Positions 1 to 6,480 of a DNA stretch of 18,906 bases are shown in pieces. Both the position numbers and the translations under genes were made by a program. Source of the stretch: Clostridia bacterium. GTDB lineage: Bacteria > Bacillota > Clostridia > Christensenellales > Aristaeellaceae. The DNA is taken from assembly GCA_016296675.1 (NCBI GenBank), contig JAEDIV010000033.1:1-18906 (forward strand). Direction: 5' to 3'. Below the pieces are notes generated by a model. The model had not been told where the DNA came from. It worked only from the letters and a program-made list of their open reading frames with translations, and made no database searches. Positions within the stretch are counted from its first letter, which is position 1; each line of letters begins with the position of its first letter.

Positions 1-825
1 TACGACGGCGACGCTGATGCTGATTAGGGCCATTTCAAGGAAGCGGGATTTGAAGGGCTTTTCCTGTGCGACGGAGGTATAGTAGGTGAAACCCGCGATG
101 ATCAGAACGACGACGATCAGCATGCAGATGAGGGCTAAAACGTACTGGTTTGCCGGGAGGAGGAGATAGGGGAGAATGAGAGCGACGACGGTGATTAAGT
201 AGGCGATGCCCGTATAGGTGCAGGATTTGAGCGCGTCGGTTCTTCCTTCGCTTCTGCCGGCAAGGAATTCGGAAGAGGCCATGGAGAAGGTTGCGGAGAT
301 TCCGATGATGAGACCGGATAAGGCAATCAGGCGCGTGTTCTGCATGGCGAATGTGAAGCCTGCAAGGGAGCCCGTGAGTTCGACAAGGGCGTCGTTTAAG
401 CCCAGCACCATACTGCCTACATAGTTTAAGCGCTCTTCGTCCAGCATGTCAAGCAGCGCATGCTCGTGCTCTTCTTCCTGCGTTCGGATTTCCGCGCTTT
501 CGGGAATTTCACTTAAAAGGGTCTTATATTCGCCCTGCGCGCCCTCTTCGCCCTTTTCCATGAGCCGGACAGCAAAGGTGAAGCCGAGAATCCGGGCGAC
601 GATGGCAAACCAGAAGACCTTGAGCTTCTGAGCTTTGGGCATTTTGCCGGTGTATTTTTTCCAGATTTCGGCGTGGGCTGCTTCTTCTCTGGAAAGACGA
701 AGGAGCGTCTTTTTGTTTTCTTCGCCCTTTGCAAAGCGGGCGATCTTTTTATAGATCACGCTTTCTGTGACTTCGTTTTGCTGCATTTTTTCAATGAGCG
801 CCATGGCTTTTTCGGAAATCGCCAT
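1..825 (-). CDS. Ferritin-like domain/VIT1-CCC1 family membrane protein (3' end outside window)
   Basis: The reverse strand reads open from an ATG at 825 to the left edge (275 codons, no stop), so the C-terminus is missing. Residues 1-130 form a rubrerythrin/ferritin-like helical domain with metal-ligand type motifs EEAAH (47-51) and EEEHEH (117-122). Residues 135-275 match the VIT1/CCC1 fold: LNDALVELTGSLAGFTFA (143-160), the conserved SMASSEFLAGRSE stretch (181-193), and further hydrophobic segments at about 205-224 and 228-248. Proteins of this fusion type are iron/manganese transporters or membrane ferritins that move Fe(II) across the membrane; the exact substrate here is inferred. The start is supported by AGGAG about 8 nt upstream and a good promoter at 857-885. 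By family comparison only the last transmembrane helix should be missing. Confidence 0.9.
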   Translation of the reverse strand, partial: MAISEKAMALIEKMQQNEVTESVIYKKIARFAKGEENKKTLLRLSREEAAHAEIWKKYTGKMPKAQKLKVFWFAIVARILGFTFAVRLMEKGEEGAQGEYKTLLSEIPESAEIRTQEEEHEHALLDMLDEERLNYVGSMVLGLNDALVELTGSLAGFTFAMQNTRLIALSGLIIGISATFSMASSEFLAGRSEGRTDALKSCTYTGIAYLITVVALILPYLLLPANQYVLALICMLIVVVLIIAGFTYYTSVAQEKPFKSRFLEMALISISVAVV

Positions 826-856
826 TTGTATCATCTCCTGTATAATTATTGCATCT

Positions 857-885
857 ATTATACGGCGTTTGTCCATAAAATGCAA
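857..885 (-). promoter_or_regulatory. Sigma-A type promoter of the ferritin/VIT gene
   Basis: Read on the minus strand: -35 TTGCAT (880-885), a 17-bp spacer, and -10 TATAAT (857-862). This puts the transcript start near 850, about 25 nt before the ATG at 825. No operator-like dyad is obvious beside it. Confidence 0.7.
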
Positions 886-1284
886 CAGGAGAAATGAAGT
901 AAGCATTGATTCAGTGTAATTCCTTGACGGATATCGCGGGCGGGACTTGCTCACGCCGATTCATAGGCCGAATGGAAATACAAACGGGGGATACATACAC
1001 GCCGTTATCTCTCCCTCAGTCAAAACCTGCGGTTTTGCCTTATCCCTCATCAGCTGGAACCCTTGGAATGCGAAACATAGAGCGCAATTTGCCGCTTTTT
1101 CACGTCCCCTTGCCTTCCTTTGACGAGGTAGGTGGATCGGCCTTAGCCGAGACGAAAGGAGAGAGAACGGAAAGAGGGGGGGTTCTCATGCTGCTTTAAG
1201 TTTTCTGCATGCGGCTCTCGGCAGATGGAACCATTGGAAAAAGCGGCGGGAACAAGCCTCCGCCCTACGGCTAAAAAATAGTTT
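886..1284. other. Non-coding intergenic stretch between convergent-side ends
   Basis: About 400 bases lie between the VIT promoter and the gcv terminator. A 97-codon open frame (906-1199, plus strand) has low-complexity, non-protein-like composition and no ribosome binding site, so I do not call it a gene. The stretch holds the inverted-repeat-bounded element at 1003-1169. A second small hairpin, GGCGG (1245-1249) with CCGCC (1260-1264), belongs to a GC-rich phrase that, from memory, is common in intergenic DNA of gut Clostridia. Confidence 0.5.
1003..1169. repeat. MITE-like or dispersed intergenic repeat element
   Basis: A 167-bp segment is bounded by 19-nt imperfect inverted repeats: 1003-1021 matches the reverse complement of 1151-1169 at 15 of 19 positions. 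Each end carries a small hairpin just inside: CAAAACC-TGC-GGTTTTG (1021-1037) and TCGGC-CTTA-GCCGA (1137-1150). There is no coding potential. The CTCTCCCTCAGTC end resembles short non-autonomous repeats scattered in Clostridia genomes; this is recollection, not a search. No second copy is in the window and no clear target-site duplication was seen. Confidence 0.45.
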
Positions 1285-1318
1285 AAAAAAAGGAGCTGCT
1301 TCGATATAAAACAGCTCC
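1285..1318 (-). terminator. Rho-independent terminator of the gcv operon
   Basis: Stem GGAGCTG (1292-1298) pairs with CAGCTCC (1312-1318) across a 13-nt loop. Read on the minus strand it ends in seven U (1285-1291) and lies 8 nt past the gcvPB stop codon. A T-run on the plus strand (1320-1324) means it could also work in the other direction. Confidence 0.85.
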
Positions 1319-1325
1319 GTTTTTA

Positions 1326-2726
1326 TTACGCCTGGTATTTGAGAATCGGGTTTCTCGCGGCCTTGACTTCGTCGGGACGCGCGATCTGGGCTTTGTGGGG
1401 GGAGGCGTGCATGTAGTCGGGATCTTCGTGCGCGAGCTTATAGAGATTTCTGTAAACCTCGGCGGCCCAGTCGAGGGTCTCGCGGGATTCGGTCTCCGTG
1501 GGCTCGAGCATGAGGGCCTCGTGGACGATTAAGGGGAAGTACATCGTCGGGGGATGCATGCCGTTGTCGATGAGGGATTTGGCTACATCCAGCGCGCTTA
1601 CGCCCGTTTCTTTTTTGAACGCGCTTAAATCCAGCACGAATTCGTGCATGCAGATGCGGTCAAACGCGGGCTCAAACGTGCCCTGAATTTTGCGCATCAA
1701 GTAGTTGGCGTTTAAAACGGCATTCTTAGCGGCCTCCGGGATACCTTCTTTTCCGAGCGTCAGGATGTAGGTGAGCGCCTTTACAACAACTAAGAAGTTG
1801 CCCGCGAAGGACCTGACCTGAAAAGCGTCCTTGCCCGTCATAAGCTTGGATTTGGGAAGATAAGGCGCAAGGTGCGCCTTGCAACCGACTGCGCCGCTTC
1901 CGGGACCGCCGCCGCCGTGGGGCGTTGCGAAGGTTTTGTGGAGGTTTAAATGGATGCAGTCAAAGCCCATGTCGCCGGGACGCACAACGCCCATAACGGC
2001 GTTCAGGTTCGCACCGTCATAATAGCACAGGCCGCCCGCTTCGTGGACAAGGCGCGTGATTTCGAGGATGTTTTCATCGAAAATGCCCACGGTATTGGGG
2101 TTTGTGAGCATGAGACCCGCCGTGTCGTCGCCAAGCGCAGATTTGAGCGCGTCAAGGTCGACGCAGCCGTTGGGCGCAGAAGGAATGTTGACCACGGTAT
2201 AGCCGCACATGGCTGCGGTTGCGGGGTTGGTGCCGTGGGCGGAATCGGGCACGATGATCTTCGTGCGCTTTTTATCGTTTCTGGCGTCGTGATACTGCTT
2301 GATCAAAAGAACACCTGTGAACTCGCCGTGCGCGCCCGCTGCGGGCTGGAAGGTCATGTCGTCCATGCCGGTGATTTCAGTAAGGAGGGTTTTGGCAGTA
2401 TCAAGAACCTCTTTGCAGCCCTCGGTTGCGTAGTCGGGCGCGAGGGGATGAACGCCGGTAAAGCCGGGAAGGGCGGCCATCTCTTCGTCGATTCGGGGAT
2501 TATACTTCATCGTGCAGGAGCCAAGGGGATAGAATCCGCAGTTTACGCCGTGCACGCGCTTTATCAGCTCTGTATAGTGGCGGCTTAAATCGGTCTCGCT
2601 GATCTCGGGAAGCTTGGGGGCTTCTTCGCGCTTTAAGCAATCGGGAAGAGAAATTTCTTCCACATCGCAATCGGGCAGATACTGCATGCCGCGTCCCTTG
2701 ACGCTTTTTTCAAAAATCAGCTTCAT
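1326..2726 (-). CDS. gcvPB: Glycine dehydrogenase (decarboxylating) subunit 2, P-protein C-terminal half
   Basis: This is the larger, cofactor-binding half of the split P-protein (466 aa, usual length). With GcvPA it decarboxylates glycine using pyridoxal phosphate and passes the aminomethyl group to lipoyl-GcvH in the cytoplasm. The PLP-binding lysine is K264 in NLHKTFATPHGGGGPG. Other family motifs are visible: GFYPLGSCTMKYNP (64-77), FQPAAGAHGE (126-135) and DSAHGTNPA (161-169). The ATG overlaps the gcvPA stop by 4 bp (ATGA), and AAGGAGG lies about 10 nt upstream inside gcvPA, so translation is probably coupled. It is the last gene of the operon; a terminator follows 8 nt after its stop. 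All key residues look intact. Confidence 0.97.
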   Translation of the reverse strand: MKLIFEKSVKGRGMQYLPDCDVEEISLPDCLKREEAPKLPEISETDLSRHYTELIKRVHGVNCGFYPLGSCTMKYNPRIDEEMAALPGFTGVHPLAPDYATEGCKEVLDTAKTLLTEITGMDDMTFQPAAGAHGEFTGVLLIKQYHDARNDKKRTKIIVPDSAHGTNPATAAMCGYTVVNIPSAPNGCVDLDALKSALGDDTAGLMLTNPNTVGIFDENILEITRLVHEAGGLCYYDGANLNAVMGVVRPGDMGFDCIHLNLHKTFATPHGGGGPGSGAVGCKAHLAPYLPKSKLMTGKDAFQVRSFAGNFLVVVKALTYILTLGKEGIPEAAKNAVLNANYLMRKIQGTFEPAFDRICMHEFVLDLSAFKKETGVSALDVAKSLIDNGMHPPTMYFPLIVHEALMLEPTETESRETLDWAAEVYRNLYKLAHEDPDYMHASPHKAQIARPDEVKAARNPILKYQA

Positions 2727-4042
2727 GCGCTTACCGCCTCCTTTACGATTGCTGCGGCCCTGTCAAGTTCGGCTTTGGACACCTTTTCGGTTGCGCACCA
2801 GAGTACGCCGCCTTCAACGGGCAGTCCGCCCAGAATGCCGTTTGCCTCAAGTGCAGAAAGAACTTTTTCGGCATTCGGAAGCGTGGTTACAAATTCATGG
2901 AAATATTCGCCTGAATAGAGCATCCGAACGCCCGGGATTTTGCAAAGCTCCCCAGCGAGGTAATGCGCCTTGCTCATGGAGTTGACCGCCGCCTTTTTAA
3001 GGCCTTCAGGTCCCATGGCGGACAGGTACAGCCCTGCCGTCAACGCGCAAAGCGCCTGATTGGAACAGATGTTGCTGGACGCTTTTTCGCGGCGGATGTG
3101 CTGCTCGCGCGCCTGAAGGGAGAGAACAAACGCTCTTTCACCGTTGGCGTCCTCAGTCTGGCCGACGATGCGGCCGGGGAGCTTGCGCATATACTTTGAA
3201 GTGGTGGCCATAAAGCCGAGATACGGTCCGCCGTAGCTTAAGGGCATGCCCAAAGGCTGCGCTTCACCGACAGCGATATCCGCGCCCATGTCGCGCGGCG
3301 TCTTCATAACGCCAAGGGCGATGGGGTTTACGCCCAGAATCATCATTGCGCCTGCTTCGTGCGCAAGGAAAGCGATTGCTTCGGCATCTTCAAAAAGACC
3401 GTAGAAGTTCGGCTGCTGAACGTATACGGAAGCAACAGAGCTGTTTAATAGGCCCTTAAGCGCTTCAATATCAGTCTTTCCGTCCTTTTCGGGAATCACG
3501 ATCATTTCATCGTTTGTTCCGTAGGAATAGGTGCGGATGGTGTTCACTGCATCCGGGTGCGCGCAGGCGGAAACCAGCGTCACGCGGCGGTTTCTGTCTC
3601 TGGCCATAGCGGCGGCTTCGGCGGCTGCGGATGCGCCGTCGTAGACAGAAGCGTTGGAGACGTCCATGCCGGTCAGAAGACAGATATCCGTCTGATATTC
3701 AAAAATGGACTGTAAAATTCCCTGGCTCATTTCGGCCTGATAGGGCGTGTAGGCAGTCAGGAATTCCTCTTTTGCAGGAATGTATTTTACGATGGAGGGG
3801 ATGTAGTGGTCGTATGCGCCCGCGCCGCGAAGACAGGTTTTGAAAAGCACATTCTTTTCGGCCATTTTCCGAACGATTTCGGAAACCTCCATCTCGCTTT
3901 TGCCTTCGGGAAGATTCAGCTGGCCGTCCTTAAGAAGCATTTCCCCGGGGACGTCTTTATAAAGATCCTCAAACTTCTCAAGGCCGATTGCCTTCAGCAT
4001 TTCAAGCTGTTCTTCCCGGGTGGAGGGAATAAAGCTTGCCAT
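2723..4042 (-). CDS. gcvPA: Glycine dehydrogenase (decarboxylating) subunit 1, P-protein N-terminal half
   Basis: A 439-aa protein of the usual length for GcvPA, the non-PLP-lysine half of the two-subunit glycine decarboxylase found in Firmicutes, archaea and other lineages. The start MASFIPSTREEQLEML and segments such as FLTAYTPYQAEMSQG, YDGASAAAEA and PLSYGGPYLGF are characteristic of the family. It should form an alpha2beta2 enzyme with GcvPB. The ATG lies 3 nt after the gcvH stop, and its ribosome binding site (GAGGAGG) sits inside the last gcvH codons. The 3' end overlaps gcvPB by 4 bp. Nothing looks unusual in length or motifs. Confidence 0.97.
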   Translation of the reverse strand: MASFIPSTREEQLEMLKAIGLEKFEDLYKDVPGEMLLKDGQLNLPEGKSEMEVSEIVRKMAEKNVLFKTCLRGAGAYDHYIPSIVKYIPAKEEFLTAYTPYQAEMSQGILQSIFEYQTDICLLTGMDVSNASVYDGASAAAEAAAMARDRNRRVTLVSACAHPDAVNTIRTYSYGTNDEMIVIPEKDGKTDIEALKGLLNSSVASVYVQQPNFYGLFEDAEAIAFLAHEAGAMMILGVNPIALGVMKTPRDMGADIAVGEAQPLGMPLSYGGPYLGFMATTSKYMRKLPGRIVGQTEDANGERAFVLSLQAREQHIRREKASSNICSNQALCALTAGLYLSAMGPEGLKKAAVNSMSKAHYLAGELCKIPGVRMLYSGEYFHEFVTTLPNAEKVLSALEANGILGGLPVEGGVLWCATEKVSKAELDRAAAIVKEAVSA

Positions 4043-4045
4043 TTG

Positions 4046-4423
4046 TTATTCCTCCTCGGCGCAGTGCGCTTCGTAAGCTTCGGCGTCCATGAGGTCGCCT
4101 TCCTCTTCGATGGCTTCCACTTTGATGATCCATGCGCCGTAGGGGTCGGAATTGAGGTTTTCGGGCGCGTCTGTCAGTTCTTCATTGACTTCCAAGACCA
4201 CGCCGGAGACGGGAGCGAGGAGGTCGGAAACGGCCTTTACGGATTCAACATCGCCGAAGGAGATGCCGGCCTTTACCTTGTCGCCGACGTTCGGGAGGGA
4301 TACGTATACAACGTCGCCCAGCGCGTCCTGCGCAAAGTCGGAAATGCCGACAGTGGCGATGCCGTTTTCGATCTTGACCCATTCGTGAGACGCAGCATAC
4401 TTAAGATCTTTCGGGAAATTCAT
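4046..4423 (-). CDS. gcvH: Glycine cleavage system H protein
   Basis: A 125-aa lipoyl carrier protein, the normal size. It shuttles the aminomethyl group from the P-protein to the T-protein and is reoxidised by dihydrolipoamide dehydrogenase. The lipoylated lysine is K63 in DVESVKAVSDLLAPVSG, and the N-terminal SHEWVK motif (12-17) is present. GGAGG about 9 nt upstream supports the start. It lies 30 nt after gcvT and 3 nt before gcvPA in the same transcript. Neither dihydrolipoamide dehydrogenase nor a lipoate ligase is in this window, so those partners must be encoded elsewhere. Confidence 0.97.
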   Translation of the reverse strand: MNFPKDLKYAASHEWVKIENGIATVGISDFAQDALGDVVYVSLPNVGDKVKAGISFGDVESVKAVSDLLAPVSGVVLEVNEELTDAPENLNSDPYGAWIIKVEAIEEEGDLMDAEAYEAHCAEEE

Positions 4424-4453
4424 GTTTGTTACCTCCGATTATATGTTTTTATA

Positions 4454-5641
4454 TTATTTTTCTTTGGGAAGAACAGCCTTGGCATACGGCGGCTCGGACT
4501 GATTCAGATGCTTGATTACGCCCTTGGCCTTTAAGCGGCGGCCGCGCACGTCGATTTCTATGATGTCCTTTTTAGTAACGTCGGAATCAATATAGGCAAA
4601 GCCGATGGAGCGCTTGCCGGTGTTTTCGGTGATGTTTCCGTCTTTGTCAAACTCGTAATAGGGAACCATTGTGCCGGAAGTGACCCAGCCGACATGCCTG
4701 CCTTCAAAATAGATGTCCATGCCGGCGCGCATAACGCCGCGGTCGATCAGGCGAATGGGCATGATCCTTTTTTCGGTGCCGTTTTCTTTCTGGGCAAGGA
4801 GTATGTCGCGCGCGATGAAGTCGCCCTTTTCTTCGTCGAAGCTGACAGCGAACTTTGCAAGCGATACAGCGAAAACCGGGATTTCGTTTCCGGCGGCGTC
4901 CAGGCCCATCTCATGTCCGTACAGGGGAAGAGAGGCCTCAAGGCGTAGAGTATCACGCGCGCCCAGGCCTGTGGGCTTTGCGCCGAGCTCGATTAAGCGA
5001 TTCCAAAGCCATACGGCATCCTTGCTGTCAATGAACAGCTCCCAGCCGATGGGATCGCCCGTGTAGCCGGTTTTGGAGGCTCGGACAGTCTTGCCTTCAA
5101 GCGTGATTTCCCTTAAGTCATTTTTCTTATCGCCCGTGATTTCCAAGCCGCCTGACAGGATCTTCAAAATCTTTTCGGATTCGGGACCCTGAACGGCGAT
5201 GGAAGAGAGGATTTCGGAAGCGTCTGTAAAGATTACATCGTATTCAGGGAGAAACTTTGCAAGATATGCCTTGTCTTTTTCAGCATTGGATGCGTTTACG
5301 ACCAGCATATATTTGTCTTCCTCAAACATATAAAGGTACGCGTCGTCCACCGCGCCGCCGGTAGAAGTGGGGATGATGCAGTACTGCGCGCGGCCGGGAA
5401 CGAGAGAAAGGACATTGCTGGTCAGAACGCGCTGAAGGAACTTAACGCGGTCTTTGCCCTCAATGATAAAGCGGCCCATGTGGGATACATCGAAAATGCC
5501 GCAGTTTTTGCGATCGTACAGATGCTCGGAAATGATGCCTTCCGGGTACTGAATGGGCATTTCCCATCCGCCGAAATCCACCATGGTGGCGCCCAAAGCG
5601 ACATGAGCGTCGTAAAGAGGGGTGCGCTTAAGCTCGGACAT
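4454..5641 (-). CDS. gcvT: Glycine cleavage system aminomethyltransferase (T protein)
   Basis: This 395-aa protein transfers the methylene carbon from aminomethyl-lipoyl-GcvH to tetrahydrofolate, releasing ammonia. Family signatures include RTPLYDAHVALGATMVDFGG (residues 6-25), CGIFDVSHMG (47-56) and the GAVDD motif, whose D100 corresponds to the conserved catalytic/folate-binding aspartate. The C-terminal GCV_T_C barrel (about 280-380) contains VGWVTSGTMVPYYE. It is slightly longer than the common 360-375 aa. AAGGAGA about 9 nt upstream supports the ATG. It is the first gene of the operon, behind a glycine riboswitch and a leader terminator, so its expression should depend on glycine. Confidence 0.96.
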   Translation of the reverse strand: MSELKRTPLYDAHVALGATMVDFGGWEMPIQYPEGIISEHLYDRKNCGIFDVSHMGRFIIEGKDRVKFLQRVLTSNVLSLVPGRAQYCIIPTSTGGAVDDAYLYMFEEDKYMLVVNASNAEKDKAYLAKFLPEYDVIFTDASEILSSIAVQGPESEKILKILSGGLEITGDKKNDLREITLEGKTVRASKTGYTGDPIGWELFIDSKDAVWLWNRLIELGAKPTGLGARDTLRLEASLPLYGHEMGLDAAGNEIPVFAVSLAKFAVSFDEEKGDFIARDILLAQKENGTEKRIMPIRLIDRGVMRAGMDIYFEGRHVGWVTSGTMVPYYEFDKDGNITENTGKRSIGFAYIDSDVTKKDIIEIDVRGRRLKAKGVIKHLNQSEPPYAKAVLPKEK

Positions 5642-5671
5642 GAGTGATCGTCTCCTTTTGCTGTTTATTCA

Positions 5672-5714
5672 TAAGAAAAGGGCGCATAAATGCCCTGTCA
5701 AGCATGTATGCGCC
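5672..5714 (-). terminator. Leader hairpin/terminator between the glycine riboswitch and gcvT
   Basis: On the minus strand a 13-bp stem, with 5' arm 5702-5714 and 3' arm 5681-5693 and 12 of 13 positions paired, encloses an 8-nt loop. It is followed by C-UUUU-C-UU (5674-5680). Its 5' arm abuts the P1 helix of the second glycine aptamer, sharing one nucleotide (5714). This is the expected place for an expression platform. In typical gcv leaders glycine binding favours read-through; that behaviour is inferred here. Confidence 0.7.
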
Positions 5715-5866
5715 TCTGCTTTTGTACACCTGAGAGATTCCCGGAAAACCGGTTGCACCTTCGGCGTGGAATATCCACTTTTACAGAGTATCGTCATGAC
5801 CCGGTCCTTTTGCCTGAGAGTTTTTGCGGCCCCTTCGGCTCCGTATAGGCGGTCTCTCCCGAGCCA
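5714..5866 (-). promoter_or_regulatory. Tandem glycine riboswitch controlling the gcv operon
   Basis: Two adjacent glycine aptamers can be read on the minus strand. Aptamer 1 (5797-5866) is closed by an 8-bp P1: 5859-5866 pairs with 5797-5804, including G-U pairs. It contains the conserved GGGAGAGACC start, GCCGAAGGGG, and CTCTCAGGCAAAAGGAC. Aptamer 2 (5714-5788) is closed by CTCTG/CAGAG (5784-5788 with 5714-5718) and contains CGCCGAAGGTGCAA and ATCTCTCAGG. The linker is 8 nt. Position directly upstream of gcvT agrees with the Rfam glycine class. The shorter P1 and the GUGUAC-AAAAG variant make aptamer 2 the less canonical half. Confidence 0.95.
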
Positions 5867-5902
5867 GTCATTCGAATGTTATGAAATTAACTGTACGTTT
5901 AC

Positions 5903-5931
5903 AGATTACCAAAATAACTTAAAAATGTCAA
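5903..5931 (-). promoter_or_regulatory. Promoter of the gcv operon
   Basis: Minus-strand reading gives -35 TTGACA (5926-5931), a 17-bp spacer and -10 TAATCT (5903-5908). Transcription would start near 5896, about 30 nt before the first riboswitch aptamer. It diverges from the plus-strand promoter at 5970-5997, with 38 bp between the two -35 boxes. Confidence 0.8.
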
Positions 5932-5969
5932 GAGGAGGGCGGCTTTTTTCTGCGTTTTGCAGTGACAGT

Positions 5970-5997
5970 TTGCAAACGCTGAAAAATGTGTTATAAT
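5970..5997 (+). promoter_or_regulatory. Promoter of the NifX-like/sulfite-reductase-like operon
   Basis: -35 TTGCAA (5970-5975), a 16-bp spacer and a perfect -10 TATAAT (5992-5997). The predicted start near 6004 lies about 37 nt before the chosen ATG at 6041. An in-frame ATG at 5996 falls inside the -10 box and therefore cannot be the start. Confidence 0.75.
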
Positions 5998-6023
5998 GGT
6001 ACAGCAAGGAGGAAATAACAGAT

Positions 6024-6053
6024 ATGCGGAGGATATTGACATGCTTAGAATAG
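6024..6053 (+). other. Possible 9-residue leader ORF overlapping the NifX-like start
   Basis: AAGGAGG (6006-6012) precedes an ATG at 6024 that opens a 9-codon frame, MRRILTCLE, ending in TAG at 6051-6053. The next gene starts at 6041 in another frame behind its own GGAGG (6028-6032). Two Shine-Dalgarno sequences so close together could give translational coupling, or the first may be accidental. There is no evidence that the peptide is made. Confidence 0.25.
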
Positions 6054-6451
6054 CGGTTACCTATGATAATGGAATGGTTTTTCAGCATTTTGGGCACACG
6101 GAACAGTTCAAAGTATATGATACCGATAAGGGTCAGGTTATAAGAACGGAGATTCTTGAATCAAACGGCAGCGGACACGGCGCGCTTGCGACGCTTCTGG
6201 CAATCAATAAAGTGGAAGTTTTGATTTGCGGCGGCATCGGCGGCGGCGCGCAGACGGCGCTTGCGCAGGCAGGGATTCGCCTGTATGCGGGCGTTCAGGG
6301 AAATGCGGACGCGGCGGTCAATATGTTTATTGCCAACAAGCTTTCCTACGACCCGAACGCCAGATGCGATCACCACGGCGAGCATCACCGCGATCACAAT
6401 TGCGCCAATCACAGCTGCGGCGAGCATAAATGCGGCGAACATAAAGAATAA
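6041..6451 (+). CDS. NifX/NifB-C-like (dinitrogenase Fe-Mo cofactor biosynthesis fold) protein with Cys/His-rich tail
   Basis: A 136-aa cytoplasmic protein. Residues 1-100 match the small NifX/NifB-C/MTH1175 fold: MLRIAVTYDNGMVFQHFGHT, then ICGGIGGGA (62-70) and GIRLYAGVQG (78-87). This family binds iron-sulfur or Fe-Mo-type clusters in nitrogen fixers, but most members in anaerobes have no nitrogenase partner, and none is seen here. Residues 109-134 are a tail with eight histidines and four cysteines (for example HHGEHHRDH and HSCGEHKCGEH), a likely metal-binding extension. The start at 6041 was chosen over the in-frame 5996 because GGAGG (6028-6032) is correctly spaced and 5996 overlaps the promoter. 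The next gene follows after 29 nt and is probably co-transcribed. Confidence 0.88.
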   Translation: MLRIAVTYDNGMVFQHFGHTEQFKVYDTDKGQVIRTEILESNGSGHGALATLLAINKVEVLICGGIGGGAQTALAQAGIRLYAGVQGNADAAVNMFIANKLSYDPNARCDHHGEHHRDHNCANHSCGEHKCGEHKE

Positions 6452-6480
6452 AAGAGTTCCGGAGAGAGGCAGAAAATATC

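Noticed and set aside
906..1199. 97-codon plus-strand open frame in the intergenic repeat region
   Set aside because: No ribosome binding site, low-complexity text and overlap with an inverted-repeat element; typical of a non-coding repeat.
1950..2588. 212-codon plus-strand open frame antisense to gcvPB
   Set aside because: Mirror of a well-conserved enzyme gene; no ribosome binding site or recognisable protein.
3806..4534. 242-codon plus-strand open frame across gcvPA, gcvH and gcvT
   Set aside because: It crosses three intact conserved genes on the other strand and has no supporting signals.
5996..6040. Upstream ATG (5996) for the NifX-like gene
   Set aside because: It lies inside the -10 box of the promoter. 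The ATG at 6041 has a proper ribosome binding site and begins at the conserved family N-terminus.
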